The translations under genes and the position numbers were made by a program. A stretch of DNA of 64,000 nt. Source: Isoetes taiwanensis. Taxonomy: Eukaryota > Streptophyta > Lycopodiopsida > Isoetales > Isoetaceae. The notes below the pieces were generated by a model that had not been told where the DNA came from, made no database searches, and saw only the letters and a list, made by a program, of their open reading frames with translations. This document shows, one piece after another, positions 1 through 10,924 of this stretch; within the stretch, counting starts at the first letter, position 1, and every line of letters begins with the position of its first letter. The DNA lies in NCBI GenBank assembly GCA_021234155.1, contig JAJEKV010000057.1:4929821-4993820 (forward strand). Direction: 5' to 3'.

Positions 1-751
1 CCTTTGTCGAATCTGCACAAACATAAAAAAAAAGTGAGAAATGAGTTTTTTCTTCTTGTGCCTCGTCTACTCTGCCATTGCTGAGCTCTTTGCCGGAATC
101 ATCTCCACCGTAATCGCTTTCTGCTCTGCCAGACTACTGTATTGAAGCAGCTACGAAATCATTTGACGCCATAGCCAAACCTTACACCTGCATCGCCACT
201 GTTTACTCCGCCATACCTCATCTATTTTTGCCTCTTCCGATCCACCGCCTGCCTTCCTGATGCATTCCAATCGCATGCCCTAACCCTAAGAGTTTTATCT
301 TCCTCTTTTTTCTATGTTACCATTGCAGAAACATTATTTTAGAGCCAATTATTTTTGGGACACCCCACGGTTTTGTGCAACACTTCGACCATTGCCCCCA
401 CCCTTTGTTTGCTATTGCGGATATTCATGGTTTTGTTGGGCACCCCATGGTTCTTGTTGGTCACCCCATGGTTCTTGTTGGGACACCCTAAGATTTTGCC
501 AATGTATGACATGCACTAATGATGCTATTTTATAGAACTTTATTATATTATTTTGCCAAGGAGGGTTACTTCCGCGTGGACCAGAGCCACAGTAGCCAGT
601 GCGGATGTTGGGAGTAGCTTTCTTGGACTTGTTGAGTATGGTTATCCACACGTGGTCCAGAGCCAAAGTAGCCAGTGCGGGCGTGTGGATGTGCCCAGCT
701 CATTTCTCATTTTTGTGTACTTCATAATGTATCTTTAAGTGCTATATTATG
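1..751. other. Non-coding flank with short direct repeats
   Basis: No convincing gene is visible. Between about 425 and 505 a ~20-bp unit of the form CACCCCATGGTTCTTGTTGG is repeated with small changes. A 32-bp segment at 573-604 (CGTGGACCAGAGCC start) recurs at 649-680 with few differences. The small open frames here read through these repeats and have no domain character. Confidence 0.5.
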
Positions 752-1312
752 TGTTGGGCCGAGGGGACCGGCCCACTTCTTTTTGGGGCATAATGTTGAA
801 CCACAAGTGGTTCAACATGTTTTTGTAGACCATTTGAGCATAGTTGGGGCATATAATAATGGCTAGGTCTTAAGGGCTTGGATTAAGTGGTGGAAGTGGA
901 TGGTTAAGATGAAGTGGCAAAATTGATGGTTGTGATGAAGAGGTGGAAAACAATGGTGGGGATTAACAATGTAAAGCATAAATAATTTGAGGAGATACTC
1001 TCTCCTCCTCTTCCTTCACGTTCACAAAGGGAGCATGGTGGCAATGCTCATATGAGGAGGGTGGCAGCCTCCTCATGCTTATGTTGAAGGCCCTTGCAAG
1101 GGTAAGTTCTTTATATATTATCTTCTTATTGAATATGGTTTTGAAGTTTTGATATAAATCTGGGTTTTGAAGTTTGATACAAATCCGGCTTCTTGGGGAA
1201 ATTGTCATTCAGTGATTCGGTGATTTCTGAAAGATTCTGTGGTGAAATTGTCATTCAGTGATTTTTGAAAGATTCTGTGGGTGTTGGCCTGGATGGGGAG
1301 CCAGGTTCAACA
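752..1312 (+). repeat. 5' LTR (561 bp)
   Basis: The sequence matches 2496-2992 over nearly its full length. Differences are small substitutions plus indels in the distal third. It contains a perfect 10-bp inverted repeat with a 2-base loop at 795-816 (GTTGAACCAC-AA-GTGGTTCAAC), which would put a stable hairpin near the LTR edge. The coding frame of the interior opens inside the LTR, with an ATG at 1265. Confidence 0.85.
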
Positions 1313-2483
1313 TTATGGCACTCTCGGTTTGACGGCGGGATCTCTAGAAAGTTACAACTAGCTTGCATGGGGGTTGTACTAAAAAATGAAAAGATGGAAG
1401 TGCTTGCAAAGAAAGGGGATCTCCTCCACGGCTGTACGTCCAATGCAGCAGAGTATAGAGCGTTATTGGCTGGTCTAACAATTGCGGAGGAATATGGCAT
1501 CACACATCTTCATATTAGAGGCGATTCACAACTTGTCTGCAATCAAGTCCTTGGAGATTACAGAATTAGAAATGAACATCTATTGCCGTTGTGTAGTGAA
1601 GTACATGCTAAATTAGTAGCTTTTGCTTATTGGAAAATAAGTCATGTGCCACGCAAACATAATTCAGAGGCTGATGCATTATGCAAGGCTGCCTTATTTG
1701 ATCACCTTTGTCAGGGAGCAATTAAAGAGGAAGATATAGACGAAGAAGATTTAGCGAAATTGCATCCAATACTCGTTGTTGACGTTGCAAGTGAAGAGCA
1801 CATTTTTGAGATCACTATTGTGAAGAATGGTCAAGAAAGGAAATTAGCTTTGGGGGCCTTAGCTAATGCACAGGAAAAAGACGACCTTGCTCAATTATTC
1901 CAAGAATATTCAGATATATTTGCTTATGACTATTCAGAAATGGAAGGTGCGTCTAAGGATATATATTAATTTGAAATTAAATTAAAGCCGGAGGCTAAGC
2001 CAATACTGCAGAAATTACGAAGGATAAATCCAGCTTTGCTAATGCTGGTGCAAGAGGAAATTCAGAAAATGTTGAAAGCAGGCTTGATTTATGAAATACA
2101 GAACCCAACTTGGGTATCATACATAGTGCCGGTACAAAAAAAAAATGGAAAACTGAGGAAGATATACTTCATACAGTAGCAGGTAAGGAAGTATATTCAT
2201 TTATGGATGGCTTCTCAGGATTCAATCAAGTTTATATTAGAGAAGAAGATCAACCAAAAACTTCCTTTATAATCCATGGGGAACGTACGCAATGAGAAGG
2301 ATGCCTTTCGGCCTTATGAACGCCCCTGCGGCTTTTCAAAGAATTATGTGCAGGGTTTTTAAAGACATTCCATTAGATTTACTCAGGATTTTTTTAGATG
2401 ACCTGTGCTTGGCGACTTCTAAACAAGAACATATTTTTCAGATCCGACAGATCTGTGAGCTTTGTAAGAAATTCGAGGTATGA
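1265..2483 (+). pseudogene. Retrotransposon polyprotein fragment: RNase H then reverse transcriptase
   Basis: The first 234-codon frame is an RNase H domain. The four acidic catalytic positions appear in order: D23 in RFDGG, E63 in NAAEYRALL, D87 in RGDSQ and D137 in SEADAL. This is the plant/archaeal-like type seen as an extra RNase H in some Ty3/gypsy elements. One TAA (1967-1969) follows, and the same frame then continues into the typical start of a gypsy reverse transcriptase (LKPEAKPILQKLRR, then NPTWVSYIVPVQKKNGK). RT motifs FMDGFSGFNQV, MPFGLMNAPAAFQ and FLDDL, the catalytic DD pair, follow in two further frames separated by frameshifts near 2170 and 2275. The text stops abruptly at CKKFEV just before the 3' LTR, so RT is truncated and inactive. 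The domain order RNase H before RT is unusual. Confidence 0.85.
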
Positions 2484-2495
2484 CAACCTCTGATG

Positions 2496-2992
2496 TGTTG
2501 GGCCGAGGGGACCGGCCCACTTCTTTTTGGGGCATAATGTTGAACCACAAGTGGTTCAACGTGTTTTTGTAGACCATTTGAGCATATTTGGGGCATATAA
2601 TAATGGTTAGGTCTTAAGGGCTTGGATTAAGTGGTGGAAGTGGATGGTTAAGATGAAGTGGCAAAATTGATGGTTGTGATGAAGAGGTGGAAAACAATGG
2701 TGGGGATTAACAATGTAAAGCATAAATAACTTGAGGAGATACTCTCTCCTCCTCTTCCTTCACGTTTACAAAGAGAGCATAGTGGCAATGCTCATATGAG
2801 GAGGGTGGCAGCCTCCTCATGCTTATGTTGAAGGCCCTTGCAAGGGGAGTTTCTATGTATTATTTCTTATCGAATATTAGCTTTCCTTTTGAAATTCTGG
2901 TGCAAATCTGGATTCTGGACTTGTTGTTATTCAGTGATTTCAATTGAAGGTTTTTTGTGGGTGTTGGCCTGGCTGGGGAACCAGGTTCAACA
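2496..2992 (+). repeat. 3' LTR (497 bp)
   Basis: This copy matches the 5' LTR, including the TGTTGGGCCG start, the GTTGAACCAC hairpin and the GGTTCAACA end. It is about 64 bp shorter, mainly through deletion around the region equivalent to 1100-1260. The bases just before it (ACAACCTCTGA) do not form a purine tract, which suggests the internal deletion removed the normal pre-LTR sequence. Confidence 0.85.
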
Positions 2993-4845
2993 GTTGTACC
3001 TTTAGCAATTTTGAAGAAACAACCTTATTTATATCTCTTTTTTTTTTCAATAATCATTGATAACAGCGAACGTTTTGCAACCAACTTGTCTTTGCTATTA
3101 GCAGACTTCGCGTCTTGAAGCCCATCTTTCAAGTTTTGGATCATTGATTTCATAACAATAACTTCAGATGGATTCCAATCACTGATTCAAAAAAAGAAAA
3201 AAGTTTGTCATCTTGCAGCAAATGATTATTAAAAACTACTCTTGGCAGTTTGGCCAAATAACATGCATGAGCTTTGAAGAACTAACGATTTGTAATGAAT
3301 GTTTAGTACATTATTGTATTAAATTTGGGTGCCCCACTAAGCTATCAGTCTTAAGCGTTTATTGTCTTATTGTTATTTATCTCTTAATCTTCCTAGAACT
3401 TCTCCAAAGTAAACCCAATAGTCGGATGGAAGCAAACACAATGATGGCACGACCTGAAACAAGGAGATTGGTTATATTTCCAGCAAGAACAGAAATAAAA
3501 AGGCCCACAGATCGTCTTAACCTCGTGAAACTTCGTCAAAGTAATCCTAGCAGCTGGACGACGCCACCGAAAGGAAACACAGCGATGTCGCCACTGGAAA
3601 CATGGATGGGCTATGACGCCAACAAGAACAGAAGGAAAAAAAAAGACCCCAGAATGGAACCCTAGGATGAACTTCACAAATGTCTTGTTCATCTTCCATA
3701 ACTACAATCACATATATGGCATTCTCATCGCTTATGAGCGCATTGTTTATCTCAATTCCAATCCAACGTGCTCTTGTGGAAATAGATTAAATTATTCGAC
3801 ATTTCTTCATTGACAACTTACTGTTTCTAACATTATCTTAACCTTTTTTAGCACTTGACATCTCAAAGTTGCTCTGTACCAAGCATGGCTTTCACTGTGT
3901 GTATTATTATCACATACCCAACTGGACTTAAAACACTTGGTGCTACTCCTAAACAAGGGGATTCACGTAGTTTTGGTTGTACGAACAAGGTGAGTGACTT
4001 GAAATGGTTTGTGTTTTACTTGAACCGCACAAATACTCGTACTTAGGGGGATGATGGGTGTGACTTTAGTGCAATATATAGCTGATATAGGGGTCCTTTT
4101 CCAACCCCTTGCACCATGCAGATAGGTGCATCCCTAGGGCTTCTAAGCAAGTGCATTTTGGGATTTCGGCACTAGGCGAAGTTATTTCAATAATGGTAGC
4201 TGCAAGAATCGAGCTCTTATGGCGATGCCACTCAAAAACACACCCGATTCCATACATGTGGGTTGAGCCACGTGGACGAGAAAGATGTGTGCCCAGACCT
4301 TGCAATACCCCACCCAAAGCAAACACATGTAAGCTAGTGAGAAATAGGGTTAGATCATACCGTACCTTACAAGTTAGAAACTATTTCAAGAGAAATCTTG
4401 TGTACTGAGTCTGGGGATCTTTCTTAAAGACAAAAATAACTATTGACTGGTTGGCAACTTGCTCGCTTGCACTGTCACTTAGCATATGGAAATCCCATGA
4501 TTGACCCATAAGTGGCTTGACCTAGGCGATGAATAAGTTCAAGACCTTAGAACAAGGAGCATGCTACAAAAATTTATTTAGGCTAGGAATTTACCTACTA
4601 TAGAGTATCTTTCTATGATATCCAATGAATGATACATAGAACATAAATCATACATCAAAAGCTTTAGGCACAACATTCAAACCACCTCCACAATGACTTC
4701 TAGCTAATAAAGCATCAAATAGGGATGATTCTCATACCTTTTAGAATCCATAGCCACTAGAAATTGTGGCATGTAACAAGAACAAGTCTGGAACAAATGT
4801 GAGCCTTGAAGGAGGGTTGGAGCAAGACTTGAACTGAATCAGGGA
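2993..4845. other. Unannotated AT-rich DNA
   Basis: I see no recognisable gene, LTR or structured RNA here. Open frames at 3213-3665 (+) and 4066-4408 (both strands) are long for chance but have biased, low-information composition and no motif I know. Confidence 0.4.
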
Positions 4846-5200
4846 TAGGTTCTGTACGTACGAAATTATTTTTCCAGACATATAAAGTCCAAGAATACAT
4901 ATTTTTAGGTTAAATACGTATTTTTCGTATTTTTAACCGCTGGCGAAAAAAAATTGGCGTAAGTTTAAACCTTGAGGTTAAAACTGCGAAAATACCAGTT
5001 TAAAGCTTAAGTTTTGCTTACCGAAAACAAAAAAAGGTTTGGCGTAAAAGCGAAAACCCGAGGTTAACCGAAGGTTTAAACTTTACGCCGAAACTTTTTT
5101 AGTTCAAGGTAAAGCGGTTTTGAAGGTTTAAACTTTACGAAAGGGTTTTGCATAAAGCAAAGCGATGGTTTTGCTTATGCGAAATTTTTTTTATATATAT
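4846..5200 (-). repeat. Decayed interspersed repeat related to 23.8-24.24 kb (inverted)
   Basis: Read on the minus strand of the other copy, 24235-24180 gives a string that matches the start of this block (CAGGGATAGGTTC followed by ACTGTA-type sequence). Both blocks then run into stretches full of GCGTAA/AAGCGAAA words. Here the words are degenerate (GGTTTAAACTTTACG appears twice, GCGAAAA several times). I infer two diverged, oppositely oriented copies of one repeat family. Confidence 0.45.
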
Positions 5201-6209
5201 AGAGGCGCTGTTTCAATTTTTTTGCGCAGAACAAGGTAATCCTTCTGCACCCTACTCCACAACCTGTGCCCCTTTGCTTTTTTTTTTTTTTTTTTTTTTA
5301 TCTTTTTCTTAGTTTGTAGGCAAACTTAGTTAGTTTTTTCTTGTTGTTTCTTTTATTGTAGGTCTAGGGTTCCTCCATAGTGAGGCCCTCGCCTGTTGCC
5401 CCCCTCCATCGAGGGGCGTGACGATGGTGAGCGTCTTGTTCTATGGAAGAATCCAGACTGATTTTCGTAGATAGTTGAAATTATAAAAATATTAAAAAAA
5501 AATAAAAATAAAACAAAAACAAAAGAAAAAAAATAAGAATTAAACATTTTGTTGCCTACCCTTTTTATCGACAACAGTAGTAGTTAGGGAGTTGATCAAG
5601 AGAGATTAGGTTTTAGAGTTTCAGCAGTGATCCTTGACTAAGGCAGTGATCCTCGCCTGGTGTGCCACATTGAATTGTGCCATGCCGAGTGTGGGTGTCA
5701 TTGCTGATGTCGAGGATTGCCAGGGTTAACCTTTCATGGAGGTGTATAGCCCTCTCCTGGTGCCGCTTGTTGGCTTCGGTCATCAGGAGGATATTTTAAT
5801 GAGATATACCCTATTTTCTGACGGTGTTGTTGATGAAAGTCCAACACTAATATAGGGATTGGCGTATATTTCATTAAATATTCGTGAGTTTGCCAGGTGG
5901 TCAAATGCAATATGTTCAGTTGAGTGCAAACCTCTATGAGAGAGTTTCCTCATGGAGTCAGTAGTTGGGTCAGATCATAAGTTAAACTTGTTGAAGCGAA
6001 TGAGAAAAATGCATTTCCTATAATCGTGAACCGTGAAACTCAGTAGATTAACCATAGGGTGCCTATAACCGTTAACTTGAAACTTAGTAGGGTTTAGGGT
6101 ATAACCGTCAAACTTGAAACTCAGTAGTTTACTAGAATCTTGATGAACTATTTCACTGCTTATTGACACTCACTAAAGTGGGGGTTTTTTTTCCCCAGAC
6201 TTTTAGGTA
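5201..6209. other. Non-coding spacer with a three-copy tandem repeat
   Basis: The stretch has long T and A runs (5278-5300, 5490-5540). A ~45-bp unit around ACCGTGAAACTCAGTAG is repeated three times between about 6020 and 6130. No gene is supported before the frame that opens near 6210. Confidence 0.4.
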
Positions 6210-7980
6210 TTGTTGTTGCTTTGGCATATTGCTAGCTACATAGTTTCTTCTAAAGTTGCTATGAATCCACAAGAGTTAGAAGGACTTAGACTAGAAGCAG
6301 ATCCTCACATGAGCCCCAAAGAAGGACCTAGGCTAGAAACAGAGCCTCACATGAACCCAGAGGCTCTCTACTCAAATGAAGAGGAAAAGATCAAGACCCC
6401 AACAGCCATGGTCTTCCTTAAGACCTGCTTTGATGAATTAGCTCTGTGAGCGAATATGGGCCGCCACACCATCTGAGCTAGAGTTGATTACTACAACAGA
6501 CGAAGGATGGCTAGACTTCCACTCAACTCTCATGAAAGATGCTGAGAGAGCTTTTGGGCCTCGAATGATAGAGCTAGAACATGGAAATATTGATTCTGAA
6601 AGGTATGCTTGGATAGATGGGAATGTATCCCGTACAACTGGAAATATGATTCATGCGGTGGCAAATTTAACTAGTCCGCGCTTGAGAGAGTCTCTAAAAG
6701 ATAAGGTTGTGGAATGGAATACAGCTTGGACGAATCGAAAGCTTATAAAGGAAACCCATCAACCCTTCCACCTAGTTAAGAAAGTGTTGGCACAGACTAT
6801 TAGAGCCAAGCGTCCTGGTGAGACTGGTAAAGGGTTGGAAAAAAGAAAAAGGGCAGATGCCAAGACTATATGGTTTGCAATGGTGCATTCCTCTCATATA
6901 ATCAACAGGACTAGAATTGGTTCAGGAACATATAGAACGGTGTACAAATGCAATATCTTGAGTTCTAGTTTTCTTAAAGACGAACCCTATTGTGTTAAAT
7001 TTCAGAATGATGATGTGCGGTTAGGTACGGTGAGGCCTGATGTGATAGTAAAGGCCATGATGAAAAACATGAGGGAGTCGCAAATGTAGGTTAGACATGG
7101 CTCTATCATACGCTGCATTGGTCGTACAACTGGGTTCGAAAGAACAGGGTTGATATTTCCTTACTGGAATGGGGATTCTTGTGCATCTCTTTTTGTGCAT
7201 CATGGAGATAATGAGTTTGCGAGGCATGCATTTAAAAGATTAGGGTATAAGCCTAGTGTCGAGGTCGACGTCCATAAGCTTGAGCAACGAAGGAAGCAAG
7301 AGTTATATGTTGCTCAAAGAGTGGGTGATCTAACTATGTCGTTTTTAAGCGGCTTGCTTAAGCTTCATAAAGAGCACCATTTACACATGGACTTGCACCC
7401 AGGCAATGTCTTGCTTCATTTTGACTTTGGGAAAGAGAGAGGATGCACGGACCCCCAGGCTATTTATATTGGTATATGTGATTGGGGAGAAGAACGGCTA
7501 ATAGGTGAGCCTGTGGAAGTGAAGCGGTGGGCATACAAAGGCATGGATGGTGCTGCCAAAAAGGCGATTGAGAATGAAAGACTTGCCTATCCATACATTC
7601 ATGATGATTTGTATTGGGGTCCAAAAAGAGATGGAACTAAGATGGTGCCTGCAAGGGTAGATTTCGACCTCTTAGGGGCAGCCTACTTTATCTATTACCT
7701 TGCTAATTTTGCACACAAGCATTCTTTCTTGAAGGCTATGGGTACCACTGAACAAAGCCAGAGGTTTCGAAACATGTGCGATTATTTGAAGCACTGTGTC
7801 GAATCCCCAATACGAGACAAGGCACGCAAGTTTGATCTGAATCAGCTACTGAACACCATGCGGAGCACTTGGAATTGCTCTCAAACACATTGCACAAGAC
7901 ACCAAATGGAATCAGATTGGATTCCTCAAGTTGGGTTAGGTGCAGACGATGCTGACCAAGCTGGACCAAGTCACGCTTAG
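6210..7980 (+). pseudogene. Protein-kinase-like protein, disrupted
   Basis: A single coding text runs across three pieces. The N-terminal piece (from 6210) holds two copies of a ~16-residue repeat of the LEADPHMSPKEGPR type. After a frameshift near 6440 it continues from 6442 to 7980 in one frame, broken only by TAG at 7087-7089. Kinase landmarks appear in order: glycine loop IGSGTYRTVYKC (6916-6951), a lysine strand CVKF (about 6991-7002), the catalytic loop HMDLHPGNVLL (7384-7416), a DWG in place of DFG (7480-7488) and a VDFDLLGAAYF helix like subdomain IX. The HxD aspartate, the metal-binding asparagine and the DWG aspartate are all present, so the fold looks catalytically plausible before disruption. 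The C-terminal ~90 residues are polar. I cannot assign a kinase family. The coiled-coil/RING-like gene follows 230 bp downstream on the same strand with the same kind of damage, which suggests one element or one locus. Confidence 0.7.
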
Positions 7981-8212
7981 CGTGCCATTTATGAGCTCTC
8001 TTGTATGCAACCAAAAAAATTTATTGATTGAACAATTGCTTTAGACACATTTAATAAAACGTCTTTGGCATTTTTATGTATTTATTTTTGTTGCACTTGA
8101 TCTTTTTTATAATTTATAAGTCATATTGAGTTGTTTTTTATTTTGCGCAGTTAACATAAAGTGTATCCGCAAGAAAACGAACAAACAACTTACCTAGTCA
8201 CAAACAAAAAGA

Positions 8213-9668
8213 ATGTCTCAACAACCGAGTTCGTCTCATCAGCAAGATACTATTTCTTGTCAGACGAGAGAAGGGGCTGATGAAACTGGGCAAGGAGCCA
8301 ACTTCTCCTTCCCGTCCTCTTTGAGAACTCCAGATGACTTTGTATTCCCTTCTCTACCTACATTGTCGGAGGTTAGGGCACAACAGCTACAGAGAGCAGA
8401 GAAACATACTAGAATAAATGAAGCGCGTGCAAAAGAGCTGGTGAGGTTGAGGGCAATGGCAGAAGTGGCCAAGAAAGAAGGTGTCACAATTACAGAAGTG
8501 CATGGAGTTGCATGTGACATAAGCCCAGGTTGTTGCCCGCATGGAGCGGATTATGAGGATATCAAGGCCAATAGAGACGCCAAATTGTTTGACGCCGACT
8601 GACCAAGCAGGAGAGCAGGTAAGTATAAGGCATACGACTGCAAGATCCCTAAAGTCCGAGCTAAAGCTTTGGAGAGGTGGGTCCAAGTGAAAGGAAAGAT
8701 GATAAAAAACCATGAATTCAGCAAGACGTTTGCCAAGCAAGTGTACTATGAGATTGTGAAAGGGAAGCATGTAAATTATGCTAGCAGAAAATGGAAACAA
8801 GGAAGCGGTAGTGGTAGCAGCAAGAGAGTAAAGCTCGTGAACGATTCTGAAAGCGCTCTTGGTGATGAACCCGTGACTATAACTTATTTGCTTCAAGATG
8901 CCATAAAACTTTTAGATGTGGCGGGGGTTGCCGCAGCAGGTGCAGTGACAGAAGAGGTGGATCTGAAGGCTCAGCTAGAGAATGAAAGAAGTCGAAATCT
9001 TACTCTGTCAGAGGAAAACTTGCGCTTAAAAGACCATGCAAATGCTCACGACAAGATGGCTGTGGAATTACTAGACACGAAGAATCAACTTGCAGCTTTG
9101 GGTAGGGAAAACACGGAGAGTAGACAATGAGCATATGCGCAGTTTGACCAGAGCCTTAGATTCTGATCCCCTTAGAGTCTCGAAGGAGCAGGGTATTGCA
9201 TACCTCCCTCCCGAATACCTATATGAGAGCCAGTGGGAGGATGTAAAGAATGGGGACTTCAGATATTGTCAAGGTTGTGGGGACAATCTGACCCAAGTTG
9301 GTTGGTATGCCTTGGGATGTGGACATCATCTGCATTTGAGGTGTTTGTTAGATTGGATGATGGGCAGTAGGTTCTGTCCAGCAGAGGATGGATATATTAT
9401 ACTAGAGTGCCAGTATGTCGTGCTCAACATGCAATCACGGAAGCCCCTCTTGCCACCTCTGATTGCTCGCAGGAGGGATGGAATGGCTCACGCGTTCCAT
9501 ACCCAACGTGAGATGGACCTTTCGAGGGGGGTGGAAGAACCGCGTGAAGGTGAGGAGGTACTAGACATTAACCAGTACCTGCCTCCCGTTCCTGGGCCAG
9601 CAGGTGATTGGGTGAACCCTGGTGCAAACGTGGTGGTGGAGGATCAGGACGATTACTTAAACCCATGA
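8213..9668 (+). pseudogene. Coiled-coil protein with degenerate RING-like C-terminal domain, disrupted
   Basis: The frame opens at ATG 8213 and runs to TGA 8600-8602. It continues unchanged in the same frame to TAG-free text ending at 9128, then shifts frame near 9100-9125 and ends at 9668. In order it holds a Ser/Gln-rich start, a basic region (KALERWVQVKGKM and KWKQGSGSGSSKRVK), a leucine/glutamate coiled coil (about 8969-9110) and a zinc-binding segment at 9267-9376. That segment reads C-x2-C, then C-x-H-x2-H-x2-C, then a single late Cys in RFCPAED. The final RING cysteine is missing, so it is RING-H2-like rather than canonical. An acidic, proline-rich tail follows. A consensus-like donor (CAG/GTAAGTAT, 8614-8622) lies just after the TGA, so a small intron around the stop is possible, but the frame continues through it. 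Function is unknown; an E3-ligase role would be only inference. Confidence 0.6.
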
Positions 9669-9867
9669 GCTTCAAATACACTACTATCTACATTATTTTT
9701 TTGATATTTTTTCCTAAGATCTCGGATGCACATGAATGAACCAACGTTCGTTGACGAGGATTTGTTTGTCTTAATAGAATTTTGGGGGTTGCGTTGCTGC
9801 ATTGAGTTGTTTGTGTAATAGTTAAGTATGTGAGTGAGTCAAAACATCTGCACACGCAACATATTTG

Positions 9868-9969
9868 ACATCTGGGCCTCATGTCAGGCCTTCTTTTCTT
9901 TGAACATCATAGTGGATAAAATCATGGTGATCACTGAAAAGAAGGGCCTGATGTAGAGGGACAGATGCC
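9868..9969. repeat. Hairpin 1 (imperfect inverted repeat)
   Basis: The arms are about 45 nt. GTCAGGCCTTCTTTTC near 9883 pairs with GAAAAGAAGGGCCTGA near 9936, and pairing extends outward through CATCTG...CAGATG. The loop is about 10 nt. The size is in the range of a plant miRNA precursor, but no known mature sequence was recognised. Confidence 0.65.
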
Positions 9970-10003
9970 AATTAGGATTAGTGGACTAACTGTCATCTCT
10001 TTC

Positions 10004-10138
10004 ACCCTGGCTTAGTCTCTTTTGTTTGTCCTGTTTGATGTATCTAAATTGCCCCCTAGGATGAGGTCGCTCACTCATTTTAGGTGGCAGTTTAGATATA
10101 TTCAAATAGGAGAATCGAAACGGGAGTAAGCTTACCCT
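10004..10138. repeat. Hairpin 2 (imperfect inverted repeat)
   Basis: The inner arms TGTATCTAAATTGCC (10040-10054) and GGCAGTTTAGATATA (10086-10100) pair around a short loop at GTCGCTCA. Weaker pairing extends outward to GCTTA-type sequence on both sides, for about 60-nt arms in all. Confidence 0.55.
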
Positions 10139-10211
10139 CTTGAATGGTTGTCAACTCACCAGGCTTGATATTCTTCGTGGCAAACAATATAGATTTCTCG
10201 AAATTCTTGTT

Positions 10212-10353
10212 ACCTCCTTTAGAAAGAGTGAGCTTTGCTCTCGCTCTCTTTTGGGGCCTCTCTGTGTCAATGTAGCTTAGTTACTTTGCTAGGTTATATT
10301 ACACAAAGAGGCTCCAATTGGGAGGTTGAGCAGAAGTCGTTCGTTCTAGAGGT
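10212..10353. repeat. Hairpin 3 (imperfect inverted repeat)
   Basis: TTGGGGCCTCTCTGTGT (10251-10267) pairs with ACACAAAGAGGCTCCAA (10301-10317). Outer pairing continues to ACCTCC/GAGGT. The loop side contains CAATGTAGCTTAG, a word also present in hairpin 5, so the two hairpins share ancestry. Read outward on the minus strand, the left arm is an open coding-like text (LSYIDTERPQKRARAK and onward to about 10100). Confidence 0.6.
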
Positions 10354-10376
10354 AAAAGTTCTCGTATGCAAGTTGC

Positions 10377-10554
10377 TATGACGTCAGAGGTGCGAGCGTA
10401 CCCTAATTTCAAGCCAAAGTGGTGCCCGGGCTTTGTCCATCTATATAGCGGCTGTTAGGCACCAAATCATGGAATATCCTAACTCCTGCTATTGATGGAG
10501 AACCTCGAGCAGCACTGTGACTTGAAATTAGAGGACGCGTCCCCTTCGGCGTCG
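10377..10554. repeat. Hairpin 4 (imperfect inverted repeat)
   Basis: CTAATTTCAAG (10412-10422) pairs with CTTGAAATTAG. Pairing extends outward through ATGACGTC.../...GGCGTCGT and inward to AGTGGTGC/GCAGCACT, giving ~47-nt arms. The loop is long (about 85 nt). Confidence 0.6.
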
Positions 10555-10677
10555 TGGTGGATTGACAAGGACGGAGGTAACAAGGCTTTTGAGTACTCTA
10601 TTTTTATTGTGGCCACGGATGATATCAGCTAGTGGTTGCTTGCGATTATGTGGGTTCATTAGAGATTAGTGATTGAT

Positions 10678-10809
10678 GAGTGAAAGCATCGAGACTTCCC
10701 AATTTTTCTTTCCCCGCCTCTTTGGGCAATGTAGCTTAGTTTACATTCTAAGTTCCATTGTCCAAAGAAGCGTGAAAGCAAGATTTGGGAAGTCTCGATG
10801 CTTTCACTC
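10678..10809. repeat. Hairpin 5 (strong inverted repeat, miRNA-precursor-like)
   Basis: The outermost 24 bp are identical: GAGTGAAAGCATCGAGACTT then CCCA on the left, and their exact complement on the right (10786-10809). Pairing then continues with mismatches to CTTAG/CTAAG around a loop of about 8 nt, for ~62-nt arms. Both arms, read outward from the loop, give similar peptide text (LSYIAQRGG... and LSSIVQRSV..., both ending GKSRCFHS). That supports origin by inverted duplication of a gene fragment. Confidence 0.75.
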
Positions 10810-10924
10810 TGATATTCCTTGAGGCAGCTGATGGTTCTTGCCATGCTATAGGCCACTATGTATGAACAATACAGTCGATCATGGCCTTGTGATCCTTCCT
10901 TGACCACCGCATCTTCTAGACTGA

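Larger units (their letters stand above)
752..2992 (+). mobile_element. Short Ty3/gypsy-like LTR retrotransposon, internally deleted
   Basis: Two direct repeats (752-1312 and 2496-2992) both begin TGTTGGGCCG and end GGTTCAACA, so each shows the TG...CA ends of an LTR with a TGTTG/CAACA inverted terminal match. The ~1.18-kb interior holds an RNase H to reverse transcriptase coding block in the same direction. No protease, gag or integrase is visible, and neither a clear primer-binding site nor a polypurine tract adjoins the LTRs. The 5 bases flanking the element (TTATG left, GTTGT right) do not match, so no target-site duplication survives. The element is therefore decayed and internally deleted, or was assembled by recombination between copies. 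Confidence 0.8.

Noticed and set aside
8614..8630. Strong-looking splice donor CAG/GTAAGTAT just after the TGA of the RING-like gene
   Set aside because: The same reading frame continues through the site with plausible protein text, and no matching acceptor that would bypass the stop was found. It is recorded only as a possibility.
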